64,000 bases of DNA. Source: CCMP332 sp040218795 (GTDB lineage Bacteria; Bacteroidota; Bacteroidia; Cytophagales; CCMP332). The notes beneath the pieces were generated by a model, which was not told the origin of the DNA, ran no database searches, and worked only from the letters and a program-made list of their open reading frames with translations. The position numbers and the translations under genes were made by a program. The DNA lies in the NCBI GenBank assembly GCA_040218795.1, contig JAVJQT010000003.1:1-64000 (forward strand), in the 5' to 3' direction. The stretch's first letter is position 1. The number at the start of each line of letters is the position of its first letter. Positions 55,269-63,776 of this stretch are shown piece after piece.

Positions 55269-55390
55269 GACATTATTCCAATACTCAATACTAGAAATCC
55301 AAACAATAATGCCGGATAAACTATTCGAGCTAAAAAATTGCTGTTAATTCTGTAAATAAATTTATCAATGTGCTTTGTAATAGTAATCAT
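55262..55390 (-). CDS. Possible 42-residue single-pass membrane peptide
   Basis: Open reading frame MITITKHIDKFIYRINSN..., followed by a hydrophobic segment LARIVYPALLFGFLVLSIGIM and ending SQ. This is an amphipathic basic N-terminus plus a single transmembrane helix, the common look of a small membrane protein. Its stop lies 7 bp inside the end of aroA, antisense. It lies just downstream of the BtuF-like gene's start region on the opposite... same (minus) strand. No homology can be claimed; small size means it may be chance, but it fills an otherwise empty 163-bp gap. Confidence 0.4.
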   Translation of the reverse strand: MITITKHIDKFIYRINSNFLARIVYPALLFGFLVLSIGIMSQ

Positions 55391-55431
55391 AATCTTGATT
55401 TTTTAGTTATAGTAAATCAAAATTAAGAATC

Positions 55432-56196
55432 CTACTCATATATGCTTTTAAACAACATTTTAAAGTAGTTTGGAGCTTGTAATAATCTGCTTCCATACCA
55501 TGAAAACATTTCACCATTCACGAATTTAACACTTGAATTTGGCGTCAATTTCTTTATTTTTTCTTTGTGTTGTTCTTTAAACGGAAATGGTTCTGAAGAA
55601 AGAAATACAAAATCAGGATTGAGTCTTTTAATTTGATTATCAGCAAGTTGAGGATAACGTTGTTTTTCCTGTAAAACGTTTTTTAAACCCAATTTTTCTA
55701 TAATTGAGTTAATAAAAGTATTGGTTCCAACACCTATGTAAGGTTTTGACCATATAAGATATAGAACTGTGTGTCCTTTAAAGTGAGGAATGCTGTTGAA
55801 TTGAGAAATTATTTCATTATTAATATTATTCCCTTTATTGCTCTTGTCAAATAATTGCGATACCGAATTTATCATGTCAAGGGAATCTTCAAAGCTGAGA
55901 ACATTGCTTAACCAGACCGAGCAGGTTTTTTCAAGTTTCAGAATCGAGTCTTTTTTATTTTCTTCCTTGTTGCCGATTACTAAATCAGGTTTCAGACTTC
56001 TGATTTTTTCCAGGTCAATGTTCTTAGTTCCTCCTATGATGGGGATTTTTGAAACCGGCTGTTTTGGGTGAATACAAAACCTGGTCCTTCCAACGATTTT
56101 TGAAGCTAAACCAAGATCGAAGAGAAGTTCAGTCTGGCTGGGCACCAAGGATATAACCCTTTCAATTGGTAAGGAAATTTCAATTTCCCTACCCAT
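55432..56196 (-). CDS. Helical-backbone metal receptor (BtuF-like) without signal peptide
   Basis: 254 residues with the periplasmic-binding type III fold: RVISLVPSQTELLFDLGL, GTKNIDLEKIRSLKPDLVIG, and NPDFVFLSSEPFPF are the family patterns. It resembles the vitamin B12 receptor BtuF and siderophore-binding proteins. Unlike them there is no hydrophobic leader or lipobox; MGREIEISLPIERVI is the first strand. No ABC permease or ATPase is adjacent. It may therefore be cytoplasmic. It is 17 bp from the M42 peptidase gene's stop, same strand. Confidence 0.78.
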   Translation of the reverse strand: MGREIEISLPIERVISLVPSQTELLFDLGLASKIVGRTRFCIHPKQPVSKIPIIGGTKNIDLEKIRSLKPDLVIGNKEENKKDSILKLEKTCSVWLSNVLSFEDSLDMINSVSQLFDKSNKGNNINNEIISQFNSIPHFKGHTVLYLIWSKPYIGVGTNTFINSIIEKLGLKNVLQEKQRYPQLADNQIKRLNPDFVFLSSEPFPFKEQHKEKIKKLTPNSSVKFVNGEMFSWYGSRLLQAPNYFKMLFKSIYE

Positions 56197-56212
56197 CTGA
56201 TCCTTTATTATT

Positions 56213-57292
56213 TTATTTGATATAGCTGAAATCCTGACCCTTTTTAACAGACTTTAAAGTCTCCAAAATTAATTGAATGACATTTTCGACATCCTCTTTG
56301 TGTACAGTTTCTACTGTAGTATGCATGTATTTTAACGGTAAGGATATTAGCGCTGAGGCCACACCTTCGTTGGAATATGCAAAAGCATCGGTGTCAGTTC
56401 CTGTGGATCGCGATGCCGCCAATCGCTGAAATGGAATTTTCTTATTCTCGGCTGTTTCAATTATTTGATTGAGTACATTATTATGTACAGCCGGACCATA
56501 AGAAATTACCGGTCCTTTAGCACAAGAAATATCTCCTTGTTCTATTTTATCATAAAGAGGGCTATCAGTGTCATGTGTAACGTCTGTAATAATGGCGAGA
56601 TTCGGTTTTATTCTGGCTGCTATCATTTCAGCACCCCGCAAACCAATTTCTTCCTGCACTGAATTAACAATATAGAGTGAATAAGGCAATTTTACGTTTT
56701 TCTCTTTTAGAAGCCTCGCCACCTCGGCAATCATAAAACCACCTGCCCTGTTATCGAGGGCTCTTCCCACAATGAATTTATCGTTGAGAACCGTCATCTC
56801 ATCCTGAAATGTAATCACACAACCCACGTGAACCCCCATTTTTTCAACTTCATCAATTGATTCTGCACCTATATCAACAATTATATTTTTTAAAGATGGT
56901 GCCTGTTCTTTTTCTCTGTTTCTAACATGAATCGCAGGCCAGCCAAACACACCTTTTACGAGTCCTTTTTTTGTATGAATATTTACCCGCATAGAAGGGG
57001 CAATCTGATGATCCGAACCACCATTTCTCTTTACATAAATATATCCTTCTTTTGTTATGTGACTAACAAACCATGAAATTTCATCAGCATGTGCTTCTAT
57101 TACAACTTTGTAATCCTGTCCGGGGTTTACTACACCAACTGCAGTGCCATAGGTATCACAAAAATATTCATGGACATAGGGCTTGATGTAATTGAGCCAT
57201 AATTGCTGTCCCGGTGATTCAAAACCGGTTGGTGAAGCATTATTTAAATAATTTTTGAGAAATTCAAAGCTCTCTTTGCGCATTCCCTTCAT
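56213..57292 (-). CDS. M42-family metallopeptidase (aminopeptidase)
   Basis: 359 residues. Co-catalytic metal ligands appear as EAHADEISWFV, RALDNRAGGFM (bridging Asp), VQEEIGLRGAEM (general-base Glu pair) and ITDVTHDTDSP. The C-terminal AASRSTGTDTDAFAY and KYMHTTVETVHKEDV supply the last His. Typical cytoplasmic tetrahedral aminopeptidase size. It trims peptides or, in relatives, acts on deblocking substrates. It is directly upstream of the BtuF-like gene and downstream of pccB; no functional link is evident. Confidence 0.93.
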   Translation of the reverse strand: MKGMRKESFEFLKNYLNNASPTGFESPGQQLWLNYIKPYVHEYFCDTYGTAVGVVNPGQDYKVVIEAHADEISWFVSHITKEGYIYVKRNGGSDHQIAPSMRVNIHTKKGLVKGVFGWPAIHVRNREKEQAPSLKNIIVDIGAESIDEVEKMGVHVGCVITFQDEMTVLNDKFIVGRALDNRAGGFMIAEVARLLKEKNVKLPYSLYIVNSVQEEIGLRGAEMIAARIKPNLAIITDVTHDTDSPLYDKIEQGDISCAKGPVISYGPAVHNNVLNQIIETAENKKIPFQRLAASRSTGTDTDAFAYSNEGVASALISLPLKYMHTTVETVHKEDVENVIQLILETLKSVKKGQDFSYIK

Positions 57293-57325
57293 AGTAATCT
57301 TTTAGTTTAAATTAGTAATCGATAA

Positions 57326-58891
57326 TTATAATGGAAGATTTCCATGTTTCTTTTTTGGAATCTTGTCTACTTTGTTTTCAGCCATTTTAAAGGCCTGCAA
57401 AAGCTTAATTCTTGTATTTCGAGGTAAAATAACCTCATCAATATATCCTCTGGCAGCGGCTCGATATGGGTGTGCAAATTTATCGGTATATTCTTTTTCT
57501 TTTTCCTTCAATTTTTCTTCAGGAGATTCCGATTCAGCAATTTCCTTTCTGAATATTATTTCAGCAGCACCCTTTGCTCCCATTACCGCGATTTCAGCAC
57601 TTGGCCAGGCAAAATTCATGTCTGCACCAATGTGCTTAGAATTCATCACATCGTAAGCCCCTCCATAGGCCTTTCTGGTTATAACAGTAATTCTTGGAAC
57701 AGTAGCTTCGCTAAAGGCATATAGCAATTTAGCGCCATTTGAAATTATTCCATTCCATTCCTGATCTGTGCCCGGCAGAAAGCCCGGAACATCTACCATG
57801 ACCAGTAGAGGCACGTTGAAGCAGTCGCAAAAGCGTACAAATCGTGCCGCTTTTTTACTTGAATTAATGTCCAGTACACCTGCGAGTACTGCAGGTTGGT
57901 TGCCAACTACACCAATGCTTCTACCTCCTAGCCTTGCAAATCCAACCACCATGTTTTCCGCATAATCCTTATGAATTTCAAAGAATGAATCTTTATCTAC
58001 GATTCCATTCACAACATCTCTCATATCATAGGGTTGAGATGTACTTTCAGGAATTATTGAATCTAAATCGGGTCGTGATTCGTCCTGTGCTTCATAGGGA
58101 TAAACAGGGGCGTCTTCCTCACAATTTTGAGGTATATATGACAGAAGCGTCTTGATGTTTTCAATACATACTTTTTCATTTTCACAAGAAACATGAGTGA
58201 CACCACTTTTTACTGCGTGTGCACTTGCTCCTCCCAAATCTTCGGAGCTCACATTCTCACCGGTTACGGTTTTAACAACATGAGGTCCCGTTACGAACAT
58301 ATACGATGTTTCCTCAACCATTAAAATGAAATCTGTAATTGCAGGAGAATATACTGCGCCTCCTGCACAAGGGCCCATTACGGCCGAGATTTGCGGTACC
58401 ACTCCTGAAGCTAAAGTATTTCTATAAAAAATATCCGCATAGCCACCCAATGAGACAACTCCTTCCTGAATACGCGCACCACCAGAATCATTTAAACCAA
58501 TTAATGGGGCTCCATTTTTCATTGCAAGGTCCATGATCCGAACAATCTTTTCAGCATGTGCCTCTGAAAGTGACCCACCAAATACGGTGAAATCCTGTGC
58601 AAACACATAGACTAGCCGGCCTGAAATATTTCCATAACCCGTAATTACCCCATCGCCAAGGAAATGTTGTTTGTCAAGTCCAAAATCCTTGCTTCTATGG
58701 GTGACGAACTTTCCAATCTCTTGAAAACTTCCTTTATCCAATAAAAGCTCAATTCTCTCCCTTGCAGTTAATTTACCTTTCTTGTGTTGAGACTCAATTC
58801 TTTTCTCTCCACCTCCAAGCAAGGCCTCTTCATTCTTCTCTTTTAACCTCTCAAATCTCTTTATTTGTAAATCAGATAATTTCTTAGTCAT
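57326..58891 (-). CDS. pccB: Acyl-CoA carboxylase beta subunit (propionyl-CoA carboxylase-like)
   Basis: 521 residues, a carboxyltransferase of the PCC-beta group. GGEKRIESQHKKGKLTARER, FTVFGGSLSEAHAEKI, ISAVMGPCAGGAVYSPA, and VDVPGFLPGTDQEWNGII in the C-terminal half match PccB better than MCC-beta. It carboxylates propionyl-CoA with the biotin-bearing alpha subunit (not in the window). Together with MeaB this points to a propionate/methylmalonyl-CoA route. Confidence 0.9.
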   Translation of the reverse strand: MTKKLSDLQIKRFERLKEKNEEALLGGGEKRIESQHKKGKLTARERIELLLDKGSFQEIGKFVTHRSKDFGLDKQHFLGDGVITGYGNISGRLVYVFAQDFTVFGGSLSEAHAEKIVRIMDLAMKNGAPLIGLNDSGGARIQEGVVSLGGYADIFYRNTLASGVVPQISAVMGPCAGGAVYSPAITDFILMVEETSYMFVTGPHVVKTVTGENVSSEDLGGASAHAVKSGVTHVSCENEKVCIENIKTLLSYIPQNCEEDAPVYPYEAQDESRPDLDSIIPESTSQPYDMRDVVNGIVDKDSFFEIHKDYAENMVVGFARLGGRSIGVVGNQPAVLAGVLDINSSKKAARFVRFCDCFNVPLLVMVDVPGFLPGTDQEWNGIISNGAKLLYAFSEATVPRITVITRKAYGGAYDVMNSKHIGADMNFAWPSAEIAVMGAKGAAEIIFRKEIAESESPEEKLKEKEKEYTDKFAHPYRAAARGYIDEVILPRNTRIKLLQAFKMAENKVDKIPKKKHGNLPL

Positions 58892-58991
58892 TCCTTGTGG
58901 TTTTGGGATGCCAAATATAGCATGCTAATATTGCAATTTGAAAAGTACTTACAATTATTAATCCTTATTTTAACTTGATATAAATAAGCGT

Positions 58992-59912
58992 TTGAAAGCA
59001 TTTATAGATCTGGGGACCAATACATTTCATTGTAAAATCGTGGCATTCAATAGCACCGGTTATAATGAAATTTATTATCATAAAATCTTTGTTAAAATAG
59101 GTGAAGGCCTATCAAAAAAAATTCTTACTGACAAAGCAATTCAAAGGGCAAAAACTGCCTTAAAATATTTCAGGGAAAAAATTGAGTTTTACGATGTAAA
59201 GGAAGTACTGGCTATAGGCACAAGTGCATTGCGAAATGCCAAAAATAAAGATGTGCTTGTGACCCAAATGAAAGAATGGAACTGGAACGTTGATATAATC
59301 GGAGGAGAGAGAGAAGCCGAATTGATATTTAAGGGGATTTTACTTGATCCAAAAATACCGATTTCTCAGGTTTCATTGACTATGGATATTGGAGGTGGTA
59401 GTGTAGAATTTATCATTGCAGATCAAGACAAAATAAAATGGTCACAGAGTTTTGAAATTGGAGCGCAAAGGCTAAAAGACAAATTTCATACTGAGGATCC
59501 AATAAATAATAACAGCATAAAGGCGCTTTTTGAATATCTTGAGACTAACCTCATACCATTAAAAAACGCTATTCAAAAATACGAACCTCAAATTTTAATA
59601 GGTAGCTCCGGTACATTTGATACACTTCTTAGCATTAGCAGACAAGCCAATAAAAAACGAGATAATTTCCTGAGTAATTCAGACTTTTTAAAAATTAATC
59701 ACACATTTATCAATTCAAATTTTAGTCAGAGGCTCAAAATGAAGGGCATGATAAGCGAACGAGCAGAAATGATAGTAACTGCCAGTTTATTGGTCGATTT
59801 TATATTAAAAATACTTCCTGTTGAAGGTTTTTATGTATCCTCAAATTCACTTAAAGAGGGATTAATCTTTGAAGCAATTCAATCAATTAAGGCAAATGGA
59901 GAAACTATTTAA
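58992..59912 (+). CDS. Ppx/GppA-type phosphatase, second copy
   Basis: 306 residues, the same ASKHA-only size as the copy at 14100. DLGTNTFHCKIV, GTSALRNAKNK and MDIGGGSVEF are the nucleotide/phosphate loops, and IGSSGTFDTLLS is conserved in the second subdomain. Start is TTG at 58992, the first codon that gives the conserved MKAFIDLGTN. It could be a GppA/pppGpp- or polyphosphate-acting enzyme; the pair may differ in substrate. Its stop is overlapped by the following dehydrogenase gene by 17 bp. Confidence 0.85.
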   Translation: MKAFIDLGTNTFHCKIVAFNSTGYNEIYYHKIFVKIGEGLSKKILTDKAIQRAKTALKYFREKIEFYDVKEVLAIGTSALRNAKNKDVLVTQMKEWNWNVDIIGGEREAELIFKGILLDPKIPISQVSLTMDIGGGSVEFIIADQDKIKWSQSFEIGAQRLKDKFHTEDPINNNSIKALFEYLETNLIPLKNAIQKYEPQILIGSSGTFDTLLSISRQANKKRDNFLSNSDFLKINHTFINSNFSQRLKMKGMISERAEMIVTASLLVDFILKILPVEGFYVSSNSLKEGLIFEAIQSIKANGETI

Positions 59913-60978
59913 AGAGGAAGTATTAAAGCAATTCTGTAAAGAAGTGTTCTTATATATGGGCTGTTCAGAAAATGATGCTAAACTATCTTCTGATGTTTTA
60001 ATTTCAGCGGATCTTCGCGGCGTTGATTCACATGGGGTAGCAAGACTTTCAGGCTATTTCCGACTTTGGGAAAACGATAGAATAAATACCAAGCCGGAAA
60101 TTAAAACTATTTGGGAAACACCCAGTACTGCAAGCATAGATGCAGATAGAGCATTGGGATTGGTTTCGTCACCCTTTGCAATGGATATAGCTATAAAAAA
60201 AGCTAAAAATGTAGGAACAGGTTGGGTTTCTGTACAAAATTCAAATCATTTTGGTATTGCTGCCTACCACGCAATGAGAGCGTTAAAAGAGGATATGATT
60301 GGAATCGCCCTTACGAATGCAAGTGCCTTGGTATCTCCGACATTTTCAAAAGATCGATTGTTAGGGACCAATCCAATCTGCGTCGTTATTCCCGCCAATA
60401 AGGAAAATGCCTTTGTTGCGGATATGGCTACAACAACTGCAGCAAATGGCAAGCTTGAAATATTACAAAGAAAAAAAATAAATGCCCCCGACGGTTGGAT
60501 GCAAGATAAAGATGGGAATCCTTCGATCGATCCATTTGAATTGAAAAACGGAGGTGCAATGTTGCCCCTGGGTGGAGATAGAATACACGGCAGTCATAAA
60601 GGATATGCCTTAGGAGCCATAGTAGATATTTTTTCTGCAATTTTATCAGGGGCAAATTACGGGCCCTGGGTGCCTCCTTTTGTAAGCTTCCTTCCGGTAC
60701 CCGATAATCCTGTTGGAAAAGGCATTGGTCATTTTTTTGGTGCAATGAGAATTGATGCTTTTAGGGCACCTGATGAGTTCAAAAATCACATGGATAATTG
60801 GATTAGAACTTTTAAAAATTCCTCGCGTATTGATGAAAATCAGGAAGTAATTATACCCGGAGAACCTGAAATTGCTTTGGAAAAGGAAAGGAAAGAAAAA
60901 GGAATTCCATTATTGGATAAAGTTATAGAGGATTTAAAAGTGATCTCAGCAAAAAGTAAAGTGGCCTTCCCTGATTAA
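59896..60978 (+). CDS. Malate/L-lactate dehydrogenase family oxidoreductase
   Basis: 360 residues from the ATG at 59896 (a TTG at 59869 would add nine residues inside the upstream gene; the internal ATG is preceded by AAGG). DSHGVARLSGYF, NSNHFGIAAYHAM and DGNPSIDPFE are typical of the LDH2/MDH2 (YlbC/AllD/DpkA) family, NAD(P)-dependent and unrelated to classical LDH. The substrate (malate, lactate, ureidoglycolate or imine) cannot be decided. Its end overlaps the FtsB-like gene by 4 bp tail to tail. Confidence 0.88.
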   Translation: MEKLFKEEVLKQFCKEVFLYMGCSENDAKLSSDVLISADLRGVDSHGVARLSGYFRLWENDRINTKPEIKTIWETPSTASIDADRALGLVSSPFAMDIAIKKAKNVGTGWVSVQNSNHFGIAAYHAMRALKEDMIGIALTNASALVSPTFSKDRLLGTNPICVVIPANKENAFVADMATTTAANGKLEILQRKKINAPDGWMQDKDGNPSIDPFELKNGGAMLPLGGDRIHGSHKGYALGAIVDIFSAILSGANYGPWVPPFVSFLPVPDNPVGKGIGHFFGAMRIDAFRAPDEFKNHMDNWIRTFKNSSRIDENQEVIIPGEPEIALEKERKEKGIPLLDKVIEDLKVISAKSKVAFPD

Positions 60979-61268
60979 TTTTCAGGAATTATTACATAAA
61001 GATCCTCAGATTCTTTTTTCATGAGATATCGTTCTCTGGCAAATCTTTCAAGAAGTTCAGAATCACTGAGAAGCTCTTCCCTATCTTTTTTGACTTCATC
61101 AATTTTTTCAATGTAGTATTTCTTATCTGATTCAAGATCACTAATTTTCTTATTCAGACCGTATAAGGTAAAGAAATCATTAGAGTCAAAAAAGCTCATC
61201 CAAACTAAAAAAGCAGCAGTTGCAAGAAAATAAAAATTCTTAAATATCGGGGGAATTCTGTCGAGCAT
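60975..61268 (-). CDS. FtsB/DivIC-type septum formation initiator
   Basis: 97 residues: a short cytoplasmic start, one transmembrane segment (FYFLATAAFLVWMSFF), then a coiled coil (GLNKKISDLESDKKYYIEKIDEVKKDREELL) and the C-terminal ERFARERYLMKKESEDLYVI patch that is the signature of this family. Acts in the FtsQLB-like divisome complex. It lies 61 bp after eno, behind a strong terminator hairpin, and is convergent with the dehydrogenase. Confidence 0.88.
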   Translation of the reverse strand: MLDRIPPIFKNFYFLATAAFLVWMSFFDSNDFFTLYGLNKKISDLESDKKYYIEKIDEVKKDREELLSDSELLERFARERYLMKKESEDLYVIIPEN

Positions 61269-61289
61269 TGAACTTTGTTTTAGCTAAAA

Positions 61290-61322
61290 TAAAAAAAACT
61301 CCTTTGAAAATGAAGGAGTTTC
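61290..61322 (-). terminator. Intrinsic terminator after enolase
   Basis: On the minus strand AAACTCCTT pairs with AAGGAGTTT (arms at 61314-61322 and 61297-61305) around a CATTTTC loop, followed immediately by a run of T residues (61290-61296). It should end transcripts of eno. It stands 22 bp before the FtsB-like start codon. Confidence 0.88.
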
Positions 61323-61328
61323 TTAAAA

Positions 61329-62603
61329 TCAATAATTTTTACCCGGAAATATGGCTGTATCTCCAAGGTCTTCCTCTATTCGTAGAAGTTGGTTGTATTT
61401 TGCCATTCTATCTGATCTTGAAGCCGACCCGGTCTTAATTTGTCCGGTATTTAATGCAACTGCCAAATCAGCAATTGTATTGTCTTCTGTCTCACCGGAT
61501 CTGTGTGACATTACACATTTGTATTTGTTTTTATGAGCAAGATTAATGGCATTAATCGTCTCTGTTAGGGTACCAATTTGGTTTACCTTAATTAGAATTG
61601 AGTTAGCAATGTTAGAATCGATACCCTTTTGTAATCTTATTACATTGGTTACGAAAAGATCATCACCAACAAGTTGAATTTTATTACCCGATAGAGCTGT
61701 ATGCTTTTTCCATCCATCCCAGTCATCTTCTGCCATTCCATCTTCAATTGATGCAATAGGATATTTATTTATCCAGGAATCCCAGTATTCTGCCATTTCA
61801 TCTGAGCTAAGCTTTCTACCATCAGATTTTTTAAAATGATAAACACCATTTTTGTCATCATAAAATTCAGAACTTGCCGCATCCATAGCAATCATTACAT
61901 CATCACCGGGTTTAAAACCTGCTTTTTCAATTGCTTTTAATACTACTTCGATGGCCTCTTCATTACTTTTAATATTTGGTGCAAAACCACCTTCATCACC
62001 TACATTGGTTGATAAACCTGCAGCTTTAAGCACACTTTTTAAATTATGAAATATTTCTGAGCCCATTCTCATAGCATGAGTAAACGTTTCTGCACCAACG
62101 GGCATTATCATGAATTCCTGGAAATCAATAGAATTATCGGCATGACTCCCTCCGTTGAGGATATTCATCATTGGCACAGGTAATATGTTTCCGTTTACCC
62201 CTCCTATATATCTAAATAAGGGCAAGCCCGCTTCGAGCGCCGCTGCTTTTGCGGCGGCCAGAGATACTCCGAGTATGGCATTGGCACCAAGTTTACTTTT
62301 GTTTTCTGTACCATCAAGACTAATCATAATTTGATCAATTAATGTTTGATCAAATATGTATTGACCTACTAATTCCTGAGCAATTTCGTTATTGACATTT
62401 TCTACAGCATTAAGGACTCCTTTTCCCATATACTCCTTACCTCCATCTCTTAGTTCAACAGCTTCATGTACTCCCGTAGAAGCACCGGAAGGTACTGCAG
62501 CTCTTCCCATATATCCACTGGATGTCATTACATCTACTTCAACGGTTGGGTTACCTCTTGAATCAAAAATTTGTCTTGCAAAAACACTTTCTATTATGCT
62601 CAT
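61329..62603 (-). CDS. eno: Enolase
   Basis: 424 residues, typical size. VFARQIFDSRGNPTVEVDV, DGTENKSKLGANAILGVS, SIEDGMAEDDWDGW, VGDDLFVTNV, IKVNQIGTLTET (lysine) and SHRSGETEDNTIADLAV are the known enolase metal- and substrate-binding motifs. It converts 2-phosphoglycerate to phosphoenolpyruvate. It is 4 bp downstream of carA on the same strand and ends with a strong terminator. Confidence 0.97.
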   Translation of the reverse strand: MSIIESVFARQIFDSRGNPTVEVDVMTSSGYMGRAAVPSGASTGVHEAVELRDGGKEYMGKGVLNAVENVNNEIAQELVGQYIFDQTLIDQIMISLDGTENKSKLGANAILGVSLAAAKAAALEAGLPLFRYIGGVNGNILPVPMMNILNGGSHADNSIDFQEFMIMPVGAETFTHAMRMGSEIFHNLKSVLKAAGLSTNVGDEGGFAPNIKSNEEAIEVVLKAIEKAGFKPGDDVMIAMDAASSEFYDDKNGVYHFKKSDGRKLSSDEMAEYWDSWINKYPIASIEDGMAEDDWDGWKKHTALSGNKIQLVGDDLFVTNVIRLQKGIDSNIANSILIKVNQIGTLTETINAINLAHKNKYKCVMSHRSGETEDNTIADLAVALNTGQIKTGSASRSDRMAKYNQLLRIEEDLGDTAIFPGKNY

Positions 62604-62607
62604 TTTT

Positions 62608-63708
62608 TTAATTTTTCATTAATTGAATAAAATCATCAAATAAATATCTTGAATCATGCGGACCGGGAGATGATTCAGGGTGGTATTGGACTGAAAAGGC
62701 CGGTTTATTTTTTATTTTGATTCCTTCTATCGTTTGATCGTTCAAATTTATATGTGTGACTTGAACATCCGGAAATTTTTTTTCATCAAATGGTGCAACA
62801 TTAAATCCGTGATTTTGACTTGTAATCTCAGATTTCCCTGTATTCAAATTTTTTACGGGGTGATTTAAACCTCTATGACCATGATGCATTTTGAATGTTT
62901 CTAAGCCATTTGCCAAAGCCAGAATTTGATGCCCTAAACAAATTCCAAATAAAGGTTTTTCTTTTTCCAATATTAATTTGACTATTTCAACAGCGTATTT
63001 TGTACTGGCAGGATCACCCGGGCCATTTGAAATAAAATAACCGTGAGGATTAAAACTTTCCATTTCCTCAATTGATGTGTTAAATGGAAATACTTTCAAA
63101 TAACAATCTCGCTCCGATAACTGCCTTACAATATTTGTTTTTATACCCAGATCTAAAACAGCCACCCGGTATTTGGCTTTTTCGTTTCCCAATTCGTAAA
63201 TACTTTCGGTGGAGACTTTGGAGGATAACTCCAAACCTTCCATGGAGGGTACTTCTTTAAGCTGTTTTTTTAAATTTTCCACCGCCAGATTTTCAGAGGA
63301 GATGATACAATTCATTGCTCCTTTTGAGCGAATATGTCTTACCAATCCTCTTGTATCTACATTCGATATACCGACAATACCCGATTCACTCAAATATTTA
63401 TCAAGATCTATATCTGTGCTTTGTCTTGATTTTATTTCTGAAAACTCGTTGCATATCAATCCGGCAAATTTTATTGAATCAGACTCAACTTCATCTTTAT
63501 GAGCACCATAATTCCCAATATGCGCCGTGGTATTAATGATTATTTGACCAAAATAAGAGGGATCTGTATAAATTTCCTGATAACCGGTCATTCCGGTGTT
63601 AAAACATATTTCCCCAGCTGTGGTACCCTTTTTTCCAATACCAATTCCTTCCATGATGGTTCCGTCCTGAAGAATTAGCACTGCTTTCTGATTGTCCTTT
63701 CCGGTCAT
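62608..63708 (-). CDS. carA: Carbamoyl-phosphate synthase small subunit
   Basis: 366 residues. The N-terminal CPSase small-chain domain includes GEICFNTGMTGYQEIYTDPSY and the C-terminal class I glutamine amidotransferase carries GICLGHQILALA (nucleophile Cys) and QYHPESSPGPHDS (His/Glu). It hydrolyses glutamine to feed ammonia to CarB, for pyrimidine and arginine synthesis; CarB is not adjacent. A terminator-like hairpin ends 13 bp before its start codon, so transcription must read through it or begin within it. Confidence 0.95.
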   Translation of the reverse strand: MTGKDNQKAVLILQDGTIMEGIGIGKKGTTAGEICFNTGMTGYQEIYTDPSYFGQIIINTTAHIGNYGAHKDEVESDSIKFAGLICNEFSEIKSRQSTDIDLDKYLSESGIVGISNVDTRGLVRHIRSKGAMNCIISSENLAVENLKKQLKEVPSMEGLELSSKVSTESIYELGNEKAKYRVAVLDLGIKTNIVRQLSERDCYLKVFPFNTSIEEMESFNPHGYFISNGPGDPASTKYAVEIVKLILEKEKPLFGICLGHQILALANGLETFKMHHGHRGLNHPVKNLNTGKSEITSQNHGFNVAPFDEKKFPDVQVTHINLNDQTIEGIKIKNKPAFSVQYHPESSPGPHDSRYLFDDFIQLMKN

Positions 63709-63721
63709 AATATTTTTGACA

Positions 63722-63751
63722 CAAAAAAAGGGATATTCATTGAATATCCCC
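63722..63751 (-). terminator. Intrinsic terminator (or attenuator) between L17-like gene and carA
   Basis: GGGATATTCA (63730-63739) and TGAATATCCC (63741-63750) form a perfect 10-bp stem around a single central base. On the minus strand it is followed by seven T residues (63723-63729). It sits 26 bp after the L17-like stop and only 13 bp before the carA ATG. It reads as a terminator, and its position would also suit an attenuator of carA. Confidence 0.85.
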
Positions 63752-63776
63752 TAAAGTTTTTATGATTTATGATATA

